From contig JAUIJE010000006.1 of the NCBI GenBank assembly GCA_030431455.1, positions 186,001 to 250,000 on the forward strand: DNA of 64,000 bases, in the 5' to 3' direction. A program made the position numbers and the translations under genes. Position 1 is the first letter of the stretch, and every line of letters starts with the position of its first letter. The notes beneath the pieces are model-generated. The model searched no databases. It saw nothing but the letters and a program-made list of their open reading frames with translations, and was not told the DNA's origin. Origin of the DNA: a bacterium (GTDB lineage: Bacteria > Myxococcota > UBA727 > JAUIJE01). Positions 56,143-64,000 of the stretch are shown piece by piece.

Positions 56143-57837
56143 TCAGGGCGGGGACCAACCCAGGGCCGTGGCCGCGCGTTCGATGGGGGTCGCGACCTGG
56201 AACATCGACGTGCTGTAGCGCTCCTGGGGCGAGTGCGGGCTCATCAGCGTGGCGTTCACCCCGATGAGGCGCCCGGCCGCGTCGAACACCGGCCCCCCCG
56301 AGTAGCCGTTGCAGGTGTCGTAGGTGGCCAAAAAGGGCCCTGCGGTGATCACCCCCGTCCAGGTCGGTTCGCCCCCGAACGACACCGCCGCGCTGGGGCA
56401 TCGCTCGCTGAGCTGCCAATGTTCTTGGTTGCCGTCGACATTGCAGAACGCGGCCGCCTCCCGGTTGCGGTCCGCGACCTTGCCGAACGAGAACGCGGGT
56501 GTGCCCGCGATCAGGGCATAGCCATGGGCGGCCCGGGCGTCGTCGCTTCGGCCCTCTACCCGGGGATAGCCATGGATGAACACCGGCGCGCCCACCGCGG
56601 GCAGGGGCCCGGTGGGGGCGGGGGCCAACCCTGCCACTGGGGGCGTGACCTCGACCAGGGCGACGTCCACCGCGTCGGGGTTGTCCACCGCGACCCAGTG
56701 GTGGGCAAAGTCACGCTTCCCGACCGTGATGTTCGCAAGCTGCCGGGGGAGGGGGGCGTCGGGTCCGGGCACGAGCACCGCGGACCCGGCCTTGCGGGCG
56801 TCGTCGTCGAGAAGGTCGGCCACGCAATGGGCGGCGGTGAGCACATGCCGGTCGTCGACGAGGTACCCCGAACAATTGCCGAAGTGGTGGAAGCGACATT
56901 GCCCATCGGCGCATTGGGCGTCGCGGAGGCCTTGGCAGCGGGCCTGGTTCCACGCGGCGGAAGCAGGGTCCTCACAGGTGGCGGCGGTGCGCGCTTCCAG
57001 GTCGGCGGCCGGCGCCTCCTGCTCACCCCCGTCGAGAACGAGCTTGACCGTGCGGGCGTGGACCGTCTGCAATGTCTTTGCATCGATGGGCAGTCCGTGC
57101 CGCGGGAGCCAAAACGGCGACGCGGCCACGGCCAGGGGGAAGAACCCTTCCCAGCCGGTGACGTCCACCGACGGCTCGAGGGGGTGCTTCGATTGCTCGA
57201 CCACGGTGACGCTCCAGAGCACGGTGCCGTCCTCCGCCGCGAGCACCGCCGGCCCGTGGGTCCACACAAAGTCGGGGCAGGTGGTGGTGGTCATGGTGGC
57301 CCGGCCCCCGTCGACGTCGCCGGGCACATCGTGGGCGGTGCAGCGCCACCACTGGGCCCCCATCCGTGCGTTGATGTCGCGTCGGGTGCCTTCGCCCCGG
57401 GGGGTGAAGGTGGGGGGCAAGGTCCAGGCGTAGAGGTCGAACAACGTCTGGGGATCGCGGGCATCGAGGGGTCGGCGCTGGCCGTCTTCGATCAGGAACA
57501 GCGCGTCTACAATGTTGTTGCGTTGATTCGCGGGGGTGTCGGTGACCACCTGCAGCCATTGTTTGGTGTCGGGGCCGCGCCGGGCGGTGACCTGAATGTG
57601 CAGCACATTGTTGTCCCCCCGGCTGACGATGCGTTCCTCCAGCGACACCGGCCCGGCGGTGAGATGGGCGCCGGTGTAGCGATAGGTCACGCGGTTGCCG
57701 ATGCGGTACCGCGTCGGTTCGGCCGCGGCCTCGTCGTCGGGCGGTGGCGCCGCGCGCTCGTCGGTGGTGGCACATCCCGGGCCCAGCCCGGCGAGCGCGG
57801 TGAGCAGCACGAACAGCTGAAGGGTGGCTTTGGTCAT
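56143..57837 (-). CDS. Secreted trypsin-like protease with long N-terminal domain
   Basis: Protein of 564 residues. A signal peptide (to about residue 22, with G-P-G-C as weak lipobox) is followed by an N-terminal region of unknown fold (about 40-270). The trypsin-like domain (about 310-560) contains His337 in T-A-A-H-C, Asp391 in D-V-A-L-V-E-V and Ser513 in GYSGGPVF. Many cysteine pairs support a periplasmic or extracellular location. CGGAGG precedes the ATG at 57837. Substrate unknown. Confidence 0.85.
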   Translation of the reverse strand: MTKATLQLFVLLTALAGLGPGCATTDERAAPPPDDEAAAEPTRYRIGNRVTYRYTGAHLTAGPVSLEERIVSRGDNNVLHIQVTARRGPDTKQWLQVVTDTPANQRNNIVDALFLIEDGQRRPLDARDPQTLFDLYAWTLPPTFTPRGEGTRRDINARMGAQWWRCTAHDVPGDVDGGRATMTTTTCPDFVWTHGPAVLAAEDGTVLWSVTVVEQSKHPLEPSVDVTGWEGFFPLAVAASPFWLPRHGLPIDAKTLQTVHARTVKLVLDGGEQEAPAADLEARTAATCEDPASAAWNQARCQGLRDAQCADGQCRFHHFGNCSGYLVDDRHVLTAAHCVADLLDDDARKAGSAVLVPGPDAPLPRQLANITVGKRDFAHHWVAVDNPDAVDVALVEVTPPVAGLAPAPTGPLPAVGAPVFIHGYPRVEGRSDDARAAHGYALIAGTPAFSFGKVADRNREAAAFCNVDGNQEHWQLSERCPSAAVSFGGEPTWTGVITAGPFLATYDTCNGYSGGPVFDAAGRLIGVNATLMSPHSPQERYSTSMFQVATPIERAATALGWSPP

Positions 57838-57896
57838 CGGTCCTCCGCGGGCGGACGTCCTCCGCGAGCGGACCCTAGCGCGTCCCGGGCCGCGGT

Positions 57897-58454
57897 TCAG
57901 GGGGCGCCGGGGGCGATCACCACCACGCTGTAGGCCACGGCCACGCCCCGGCCGGGGTTTTGGTAGGAGTGTTTTTGGTCACCACGGAACACCACCACGC
58001 TCCCCGCGGCGACGTCGTATCGCTCCCCGCTGGCGAACAACGCGACCTGGCCGCGCTCGCAGGCGAGGTACTCCCGGGTGCCCGGGGTATGGGGGGCGCC
58101 CTTCATGTGCGCGCCGGGGGCGAGTTCCATGCGCTCGAGCTGCAAGCCGGGCAAAGACTCGGGAATGAGCTCGCGCACGGTGACGCCGCCGCGCACCTTT
58201 TGCCGCAGCTCGTTTGCGGGGTAGACGCGGCCGCTTTGGCGGGGCGGGCCGATGAGTTCTTCGACGCTGACTGCCAAGGCGGTGGCCGCGCGCAACAGAA
58301 CGTGGAGGGTGGGGTTGCCCGCGCCGCCCTCGAGCTGGGCCCAGGTCGGTCGTGGAATCTCCGCCAGCTTGGCCGCCTGCGCTTGGGACAGGCCGCGCGC
58401 ACTGCGCAGGGCCTTCAGGTTCGCGGCGAGGTGCCCAGATATCTTTTCGTCCAT
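57897..58454 (-). CDS. XRE-type HTH plus cupin transcription regulator
   Basis: Protein of 185 residues. The N-terminal helix-turn-helix (about 10-65: N-L-K-A-L-R-S-A-R-G-L-S-Q-A-Q-A-A-K-L-A) is followed by a cupin domain (about 108-180: L-E-R-M-E-L-A-P-G-A-H, R-E-Y-L-A-C-E-R-G-Q and F-R-G-D-Q-K-H). This is the SutR/PuuR-like architecture in which the cupin senses a small molecule. ATG 58454 is chosen as the start; the frame runs to 58490. It starts four bases after the end of the giant MYXO-CTERM gene (58459), so they share a transcript; targets are unknown. Confidence 0.85.
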   Translation of the reverse strand: MDEKISGHLAANLKALRSARGLSQAQAAKLAEIPRPTWAQLEGGAGNPTLHVLLRAATALAVSVEELIGPPRQSGRVYPANELRQKVRGGVTVRELIPESLPGLQLERMELAPGAHMKGAPHTPGTREYLACERGQVALFASGERYDVAAGSVVVFRGDQKHSYQNPGRGVAVAYSVVVIAPGAP

Positions 58455-58458
58455 GTGG

Positions 58459-61400
58459 CTACTCAGGCATCTGGCGGACGCGGCGTCCACCGCGCCGCCG
58501 CCGCAGGGCGATCAGGGCCAACGCCCACAGCCCCAAACCCCAAGGCCGCGACGTCGCCGCGCCCGGCGTCATCGAACAGCCACAATCGTCGCCGTTGCCA
58601 TCGCCGTCGCCGTCGCCGTCACCATCGCCATCACCGTCGCCGTCGCCATCTCCGTCGCCGTCACCATCTCCGTCGCCGTCACCATCTCCGTCGCCGTCGC
58701 CGTCGCCATCGCCGTCTCCGTCTCCGTCACCATCGCCGTCTCCGTCGCCATCCCCGTCACCGCCCGGTTGGCAGGTGAAGCCAAGGCCCTCTTGGACGCA
58801 GGCCAGACCGTCGTCACAGACCAGCGGGCTGTCGCCCTCGGGACTGCACGCGGTGCCTTCATCGCCCACGCACCGGGGCACGCCGGCGGGGTCGAGCCCA
58901 CAGGTCCGGCCGATGGCCGCACAGTCCAAGCCTTGCGCTTCGCGCACGGTGTAGTCGTCGTTGCCTAGACAATACGTGGCGATGTCGCCCACGCAGCCGA
59001 TGTGCTCGTCGCCCCGGGCGCAATCGCCGACCGCGCGGCAGGTCTGCACCGCCTCGCCTTCGAGCTGCTCGACCACGCAGCCATAGCCCGGCCCGCACAG
59101 GTAGGTCGTGGTCACGTCGCACGGGGCGCCCTCGCCGCTGGCCACGCAGCTGTCGCCCACCAGGTCACACGTCCCGTCCCCGTCGTCGAGGCAGCTGAAC
59201 GACGCACCACAGACCGCGTCGGGTCCCTCCGCGATCAACGCCGCGCAGTCGAGACCGGCCACGGTCCCGGTGTCGTCGTCACAATAGGTGAGCGTGTCGC
59301 CGGTGCAGCTCGGCACCAACAGCGTGGGATCGCAGAGGTCCTCGGGCACCGCACAGGTCGCGGTCACCGGATTGCACGTCAACGCGCCGTCGCACTCGTG
59401 TTGGGCGTCGCAGGGGGCGTCCTCGGGCAACGACGCGCAGTGGCCTTCGCTGCAGGAGCCGGCCAACGCCGCGCAGTCGGTGGCCACCGCTTGGCCCACC
59501 TGGCAATCGATCACCGCGAGGTCGCCGCTGCAGGAGGGGGCAAAGGGGACGTCGCCGGCGGTGAGGCACGTGGGCACGTCCGCTTCACAATGTGACGTGG
59601 CGGTGCTCTCGTCGACCACACAAGAACCACCCGGCCCCTCACAGAACGCGAACACCACATCGCCGGTGTCGTTGAAGAACGAGCACGCATCGCCGCTCGG
59701 CACCGCGCAGTCGAAGCCATACACCGGGTCGATGAGCGTGCAGAGGCCGTCGGTGTCGGGGAACACGCCGGCGCAATCCACCGTGGCCAGGGTCTCGGAC
59801 GGTGTCCCCCGGTCCTCGCAATAGCTCAGCTGCGCTCCCGCACAGGTCCCGTAGTAGCCGACGTCCCCGCAGGGGCCAGGCCCCGGCTCGACGTCGATGT
59901 CCACCGCGGCGGACCGCACCCCGGTCCCGAGGTCGCCGACCCCGCCGAGCAGAGCCACGTCGACCGCGGCGGTGCCCACCGTGACCCCACGCAGGTACAC
60001 GTCGACGATCACGTCGCTGCCGGCAGGCAGGGCGGGCACCGCGCAGGTCGCCGACTGCGCATCGTGGTCGCACACCGCCCCCGCGGCGAGGACCTGCACG
60101 ATGTCCACCTGCGCATCCACGTCGACAATGAGCTGGTCGAAGGCCACCTCACCGGGGCCGAGCGCGGTCACGGTGACGTGGACCGGCACCACGTCTTCGA
60201 TCGTCACCGTCTCGGAATCGGCGACCACCGAGAGGTCGTGGGCGCCGCACACACCCTCGGTGGCGTCGCTGACGAGGAAAATGGTGTCGGTGGCGGCGCC
60301 ATCGGTGAGGTAGCCGCCCCCGGTCCCCGGCACCACCGTCAGCGACGAGGTGCCGAGCAGATGGGCCCGGCTGGCGGGCCCCGCCGACACCGCGAGGCCG
60401 TTGGCGGTTGCATTCGACGGTTGCAGAAACGACGAAAAGAGTAGGCTGGAGGCGTCGGGGGAAAAGCGGGCCACAAAGCCATTGGGCCCGCCCCCGGTGG
60501 CGGCCGACAGGGTGCAGGCGGCCAAGGGGAAGGTGGGGCCCCCGTAGGTCTGGCCCGTGATCAGCCAGGTCCCGTCGGGGGCGATGGTGATGTCGTGGGG
60601 CACGTCGATGTCCGCGTCGCCGTAGAAGGTGCCGTAGACGAGGCTCGCGCCGTCTGGGCTCAGGGCCGCGATGCCCACGTCTTCATCGCCCGGGGCGGTG
60701 GCGAACGCGCCCGAGGCCGCCACCGGAAAGTCACTGGAGGTGGTGTGCAGCGCGACCACCGGCCGCCCGGCGGCGTCCACCGCGATCGCCCCGCGCAACC
60801 GGTCCACCGTCTCGGTGCCGAGGCCGCCGACAAACGTGGTGAACACGACGCTGGCATCGCCGTCGAGCGCAGGGTTGACCCGGACCACCCCGGCTTGGTT
60901 CGCGCCGGTCTGAAAGGCGCCGGGGGTGGCCAGGAGACTCACCGCGGCCCCGGCAAAGACCGAACCGGCCAAGACGTAGAGGTCACCGTCGGGACCGGCG
61001 GCGAGGTCCCATCCGACGTCGTTGTCGCCGCGGGACAAGCGGCCGGCGTAGAGCAGGGTGGCGGTGCCGGCGAGGGCGGGGTCGAACACCGCGAGCACCG
61101 CCGCCCCCGCGTTGGCCGGGCTTCCCACATCGGGGAACGTGCCCGCGGCGGGGGCGTGGCCGGCGATGGCGAAGGTGCCGTCGGGCCGGGCCGCGACCGC
61201 TTCGGCCCGGGTGCCCCCCGACCCCAAGGTGGTGGCGTAGTCGAGCGCCGACCCGTCCGCGTGCAGCAACAATGCAAATGCAGCGTTGGCGGCAACCGGC
61301 TGGGCGGCGTTGACCGCGGGGAAATCGGCCGAGCTCGTGAGCCCGGCGATGACCGGGCGGCCGTCGGGCAGGACATCGATGGCCACGGGGGTGTCCGCGC

Positions 61401-62247
61401 CCGCGCCCCCGGCGGTGAAGGTCCAGACCAGCGACGAGGGGCCGGTGAGCCCAGGGTGGACCGCGACGACCTCGACGTCGGTGGCGCCGGCAAAGGGATC
61501 GAACGAGCTGCCGACGATGATGCTGGTCCCGTCGTCGCGGGCGACGACATCGACGGTGGGCGCAGGGAGATCGACGAAGGTGGCGTAGGACAAGATCGGA
61601 TCGATCAGCAACCGCCGGGCCGGGTCGTGCCCCTCCACCGCGAAGCCCACCAGGTGCTCGCCCCGGGGCACGAAGTGGGTGGCGTGTGCGCGCCCGGGCG
61701 CCGTGCCCATCCGGGCGGGCTTTTGTCCGCCGGACGGCGGGGGGGCGAACGCAACCGGGGCGGTCAAGCCCAAGGGCCCGGCCTGGAGGGTCGCGTCCGC
61801 GCGCAATGCCAGTGGATGAGAAAACCGCAGCGCGATGTCGGCGGGGTCCGCGCCGGGGGCGAGCTCGAACTCGATGTGGAAGCTGTCGTCCCCGCGCACG
61901 ATGACGTCGATGCCGGGCCACACGTGGGGCCAGCGTACCCGTTGGTGGGCGGTCACCGCGCGCGAGGTGGCGCCGCGGGCCTCGGTCACGCGCACATCCA
62001 GAGGCATTTCGGCCACCGCTTGGGTGCCGGGTGACGCCCCGTCGAACACGACGTGGACCGGACCGTCGGGACCGATGACAACCACGCCATGCGGGGTCGC
62101 GCGCACGGCAAATGACGCGGCGCGCCCGACGAGGCCTTCGGGGGTGTCGCGGAAAAAGTGGGCCGCGGCCCCGGCTGGTCCGGCGGTCAAGACCCCCGCC
62201 ACGACGAGCGCCGCCGCCCCCCGGTTGAACGCGTGCGTATTGGACAT
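58459..62247 (-). CDS. Giant secreted protein with DUF7948-like, beta-propeller and Cys-rich parts, MYXO-CTERM tail
   Basis: Protein of 1262 residues. The signal peptide (to about residue 28) is followed by a DUF7948-like domain (about 30-215, W-P-H-V-W-P-G-I-D-V-I-V), then propeller-like SBBP repeats (about 220-640, S-Y-A-T-F-V, G-G-L-G-T-E-T-V-D). A CARDB/DUF11-like beta domain follows (about 665-790, D-L-S-V-V). About 800-1150 is Cys-rich (C-S-G-D-L-A-V-I-D-C, C-N-P-V-T-A-T-C). A (Gly-Asp)27 linker covers 1163-1216. The end is CGC then a hydrophobic stretch and Arg cluster (A-L-I-A-L-R-R-R-R), the MYXO-CTERM pattern for surface sorting. Ribosome-binding site AAGGGGG on the minus strand. 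It is probably surface-displayed; ligand unknown. Confidence 0.8.
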   Translation of the reverse strand: MSNTHAFNRGAAALVVAGVLTAGPAGAAAHFFRDTPEGLVGRAASFAVRATPHGVVVIGPDGPVHVVFDGASPGTQAVAEMPLDVRVTEARGATSRAVTAHQRVRWPHVWPGIDVIVRGDDSFHIEFELAPGADPADIALRFSHPLALRADATLQAGPLGLTAPVAFAPPPSGGQKPARMGTAPGRAHATHFVPRGEHLVGFAVEGHDPARRLLIDPILSYATFVDLPAPTVDVVARDDGTSIIVGSSFDPFAGATDVEVVAVHPGLTGPSSLVWTFTAGGAGADTPVAIDVLPDGRPVIAGLTSSADFPAVNAAQPVAANAAFALLLHADGSALDYATTLGSGGTRAEAVAARPDGTFAIAGHAPAAGTFPDVGSPANAGAAVLAVFDPALAGTATLLYAGRLSRGDNDVGWDLAAGPDGDLYVLAGSVFAGAAVSLLATPGAFQTGANQAGVVRVNPALDGDASVVFTTFVGGLGTETVDRLRGAIAVDAAGRPVVALHTTSSDFPVAASGAFATAPGDEDVGIAALSPDGASLVYGTFYGDADIDVPHDITIAPDGTWLITGQTYGGPTFPLAACTLSAATGGGPNGFVARFSPDASSLLFSSFLQPSNATANGLAVSAGPASRAHLLGTSSLTVVPGTGGGYLTDGAATDTIFLVSDATEGVCGAHDLSVVADSETVTIEDVVPVHVTVTALGPGEVAFDQLIVDVDAQVDIVQVLAAGAVCDHDAQSATCAVPALPAGSDVIVDVYLRGVTVGTAAVDVALLGGVGDLGTGVRSAAVDIDVEPGPGPCGDVGYYGTCAGAQLSYCEDRGTPSETLATVDCAGVFPDTDGLCTLIDPVYGFDCAVPSGDACSFFNDTGDVVFAFCEGPGGSCVVDESTATSHCEADVPTCLTAGDVPFAPSCSGDLAVIDCQVGQAVATDCAALAGSCSEGHCASLPEDAPCDAQHECDGALTCNPVTATCAVPEDLCDPTLLVPSCTGDTLTYCDDDTGTVAGLDCAALIAEGPDAVCGASFSCLDDGDGTCDLVGDSCVASGEGAPCDVTTTYLCGPGYGCVVEQLEGEAVQTCRAVGDCARGDEHIGCVGDIATYCLGNDDYTVREAQGLDCAAIGRTCGLDPAGVPRCVGDEGTACSPEGDSPLVCDDGLACVQEGLGFTCQPGGDGDGDGDGDGDGDGDGDGDGDGDGDGDGDGDGDGDGDGDGDGDGDGDGDGDGDGNGDDCGCSMTPGAATSRPWGLGLWALALIALRRRRGGRRVRQMPE
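58600..58761 (-). repeat. Gly-Asp hexanucleotide repeat (27 units)
   Basis: 162 bases of GGN-GAY units encode (Gly-Asp)27 as linker between the Cys-rich part and the C-terminal sorting tail. It is the longest of the four such runs in the window. Confidence 0.95.
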
Positions 62248-62345
62248 ACCCCACCCCCTTAGGCGCTCAGAGGTATCAGATCCCCGCGCTGGGTTTGAGT
62301 GGGGTCGCGCAATTGGTGCGTGCGGTCAGACGGTGATCGAGGTCG

Positions 62346-62374
62346 TTGGCTCGGGCCGGTGGCCGCAGTATGTA
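62346..62374 (+). promoter_or_regulatory. Putative promoter for the last gene
   Basis: TTGGCT (62346-62351), 17-base spacer, TATGTA (62369-62374). It lies 20 bases before the ATG at 62395, in a 147-base divergent gap with no other gene. Confidence 0.4.
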
Positions 62375-62394
62375 TGGTCGCCGGGGGTGAGGTG

Positions 62395-64000
62395 ATGGCC
62401 AAGCGACTTTGGGTGGCCCTTCCAACACTGTGCGTGCTCTTCGGCGTGGCCGACGGGTCGTGGGCGAAAGGGTACGGCGGCCAGACGCTGACCAAGAAGG
62501 CGGAGGGCACCGACCCCTTTTTGGAGGCGTACCGCTTGTTGCTGATCACGCCCTTGGGCTGCCCGGGGGCGAGTCCGGCCCAATGCTTAGACAGTACGTA
62601 TGGCATGACCACCTGCGGGCAAAAACAAGCGCAGGTGCTGATCGATTGGGACGCCGGCACCTGTGCGGCCACCTGTGACGCCTACGTTCCGACCCTGCAG
62701 GAATGCCAGACCGCCGACTTCCTCAATTCCATCTGTGGTCAACGCGAGCGCGACCGCATGTTTGACGCGGACGCCTACTCCCTGATCGCCGACGACCAAG
62801 AGCAGATTCCCATCCCCGACCACCCCTCGACATGTGTCGACATTCTGCGGGTGTTTGGCGAAGACGCGCAGAACACAAGCCCCTTTCAGTCGGTGTTCGA
62901 CAATGCCATTGAAACGGTCGCGGTGGTGGCCGATACCTCGGCGGTGGTGGTGGGTGACGACAACAACCCCACCGTCGGTGATGAGACCCTCCTGTCCCAC
63001 GGCTACAGCGACCCCAACTTCCCGACGCATGCCGTACGCCAAACCCCGCCGGCCTTCGCCCGGTTCGAGACCGACGGCACCAGCTCGTTGTTTGGGGTGA
63101 AGGTCGCCCAAGAAGACATCGGGCTGCGCAACCAGGACAGCGCCGCCTACGAGACCAACATCTTCCTCGCCATTCGCAACGGCTGGGACGCCAACGGCAT
63201 CGCGGTGGAGAGCTGTCGCGAATACGCCTACGAGAAGTTCTACGACTATTCCAAATGGGAAGACCGCACCCACTACCTGGGCGCCGACGCCCGGGCCAAG
63301 GTCCTGGCCGCCTACGACGACGAGGTCCTGCCTTGGTCCATCGGCACGCGCATGATCAACGGGATAAAGCTGCGCCGCAAGGATGGGGTGCAGACCTACG
63401 AACAGGTGTTCTTCGGGTCGGGCTTCACCGCCAAAAACGAGTTCTTCGCCACCCCCACCCACTTCCCCAGCGATCCCGACCGCCAGGAGAACATCACCGA
63501 ATGGAACATGAACGGGTACAACCTCTCGTTTCCCGATCCCACCACCGGGGAGGTGTATACCGCCAACACCATTCGCCCACTGGACATCCTCAACCCCATC
63601 ATCCTCGACGAGGACTTGTGGAACACGCTGGTGGACGGACGGCTGCACCACAAGGTCACCAAGACCTGGGCCTGGCACAAACAAATGAGCGAGGACCTGT
63701 TCGCAGCGGGCTACATCGATGAAGAGCTGTTCGCGCGGGACCGGCTCAAGGAGCGCTATGCACAGTTGCTCCACCAGCGCCACCTGCTGAAGTGGTACCT
63801 CGCGGACCAAATTCTCGAGGCCTACGGCTTCTCGTTGAACCAGTTCCTCGAGGTCCCCGACTTGGTTCCGGGCTTTCACCCCGAGCAGCTCGTCAATCCT
63901 GCCGACGACCTGCTCAACCTCGGCACCTTCAGCCAGGCCCTCACCCAGATCGACGTCCAGAACGAAGAAGTACAAGAATCCATCGGCCTCACCACCGAGG
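62395..64000 (+). CDS. Secreted Cys-containing protein of unknown function, 3' end missing
   Basis: The frame begins at ATG 62395 (GAGGTG upstream) and runs to the right edge without a stop; 535 residues are visible. A signal peptide (MAKRLWVALPTLCVLFGVADGSWA) is followed by a Cys-rich start (C-P-G..A-Q-C-L-D, T-T-C-G, C-A-A-T-C) and then a long soluble part. The stretches G-S-G-F-T-A-K-N-E-F-F and A-N-T-I-R-P-L-D-I-L-N-P-I-I are the most distinctive. I do not recognise the family. Confidence 0.65.
   Translation, partial: MAKRLWVALPTLCVLFGVADGSWAKGYGGQTLTKKAEGTDPFLEAYRLLLITPLGCPGASPAQCLDSTYGMTTCGQKQAQVLIDWDAGTCAATCDAYVPTLQECQTADFLNSICGQRERDRMFDADAYSLIADDQEQIPIPDHPSTCVDILRVFGEDAQNTSPFQSVFDNAIETVAVVADTSAVVVGDDNNPTVGDETLLSHGYSDPNFPTHAVRQTPPAFARFETDGTSSLFGVKVAQEDIGLRNQDSAAYETNIFLAIRNGWDANGIAVESCREYAYEKFYDYSKWEDRTHYLGADARAKVLAAYDDEVLPWSIGTRMINGIKLRRKDGVQTYEQVFFGSGFTAKNEFFATPTHFPSDPDRQENITEWNMNGYNLSFPDPTTGEVYTANTIRPLDILNPIILDEDLWNTLVDGRLHHKVTKTWAWHKQMSEDLFAAGYIDEELFARDRLKERYAQLLHQRHLLKWYLADQILEAYGFSLNQFLEVPDLVPGFHPEQLVNPADDLLNLGTFSQALTQIDVQNEEVQESIGLTTE

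Overview
The window (about 70% GC by eye, nearly all coding) looks like a chromosomal piece of a Myxococcota/Bradymonadia-type deltaproteobacterial relative. The reasons are the many lipoproteins (about a dozen), aspartate-rich Gly-Asp linkers behind lipoprotein signals, thrombospondin type 3 and von Willebrand A surface proteins, MYXO-CTERM-like C-terminal tails, PilZ, DUF4388 and zinc-ribbon/TPR regulatory proteins, and DUF1592/DUF1501-type secreted cytochrome pairs. No mobile element, CRISPR array, rRNA or tRNA gene was recognised. The assignment is inference from gene content, not a database match.

Layout. 1-1609: end of a polysaccharide locus (WecG/TagA-type glycosyltransferase, wecB). 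1778-4503: two convergent surface lipoproteins. 4939-7328: ribosome/tRNA operon rpsP-khpA-rimM-trmD plus a second SPOUT methyltransferase; rplS does not follow. 7491-10954: the most interesting part, an operon with a small Cys-repeat lipoprotein, a MNIO (DUF692) enzyme, its DUF2063 partner, and two mono-haem c-type proteins, one of them P460-like. 11009-18228: lipoprotein, PilZ protein, YkgJ-type Cys-cluster protein, aspartyl-protease lipoprotein, DUF5946 protein and secreted endonuclease/phosphatase-fold protein. 18442-28428: beta-oxidation region (two acyl-CoA dehydrogenases, thiolase, trifunctional FadB/J-like protein, ferredoxin-NADP reductase, two small cytochromes). Three promoters here carry the same TTGACAT-N2-ATGTCAA palindrome. 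28545-37648: giant TSP3/vWA protein, tandem-DUF4399 lipoprotein, NlpC/P60 hydrolase and small proteins. 37685-42669: dapA-dapB-FAH operon with a zinc-ribbon/TPR protein upstream. 42787-46975: Tat-exported DUF1501-like protein and a two-haem DUF1592-type lipoprotein. 47112-54586: secreted proteins, then GlpD-like dehydrogenase, Deg-like protease and pseudo-receiver/DUF4388 protein. 54595-62247: minus-strand hydrolase, VTT membrane protein, secreted trypsin-like protease, XRE-cupin regulator and a giant MYXO-CTERM protein. 62395-64000: start of a secreted protein cut by the window edge.

How the parts work together. The 7491-10954 operon reads as a ribosomally made, post-translationally modified peptide system. 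The precursor is itself a lipoprotein with 3.5 copies of a 10-residue DAGCPSCGSA unit. It is followed by a strong hairpin/U-tract that would make precursor mRNA exceed enzyme mRNA, then by the MNIO/partner pair with ATGA-coupled starts, then by haem proteins that could supply or accept electrons. The fatty-acid genes appear to form one regulon under an unseen repressor. Several genes lacking a Shine-Dalgarno sequence have a -10-like hexamer exactly six bases before the start codon, suggesting leaderless transcripts.
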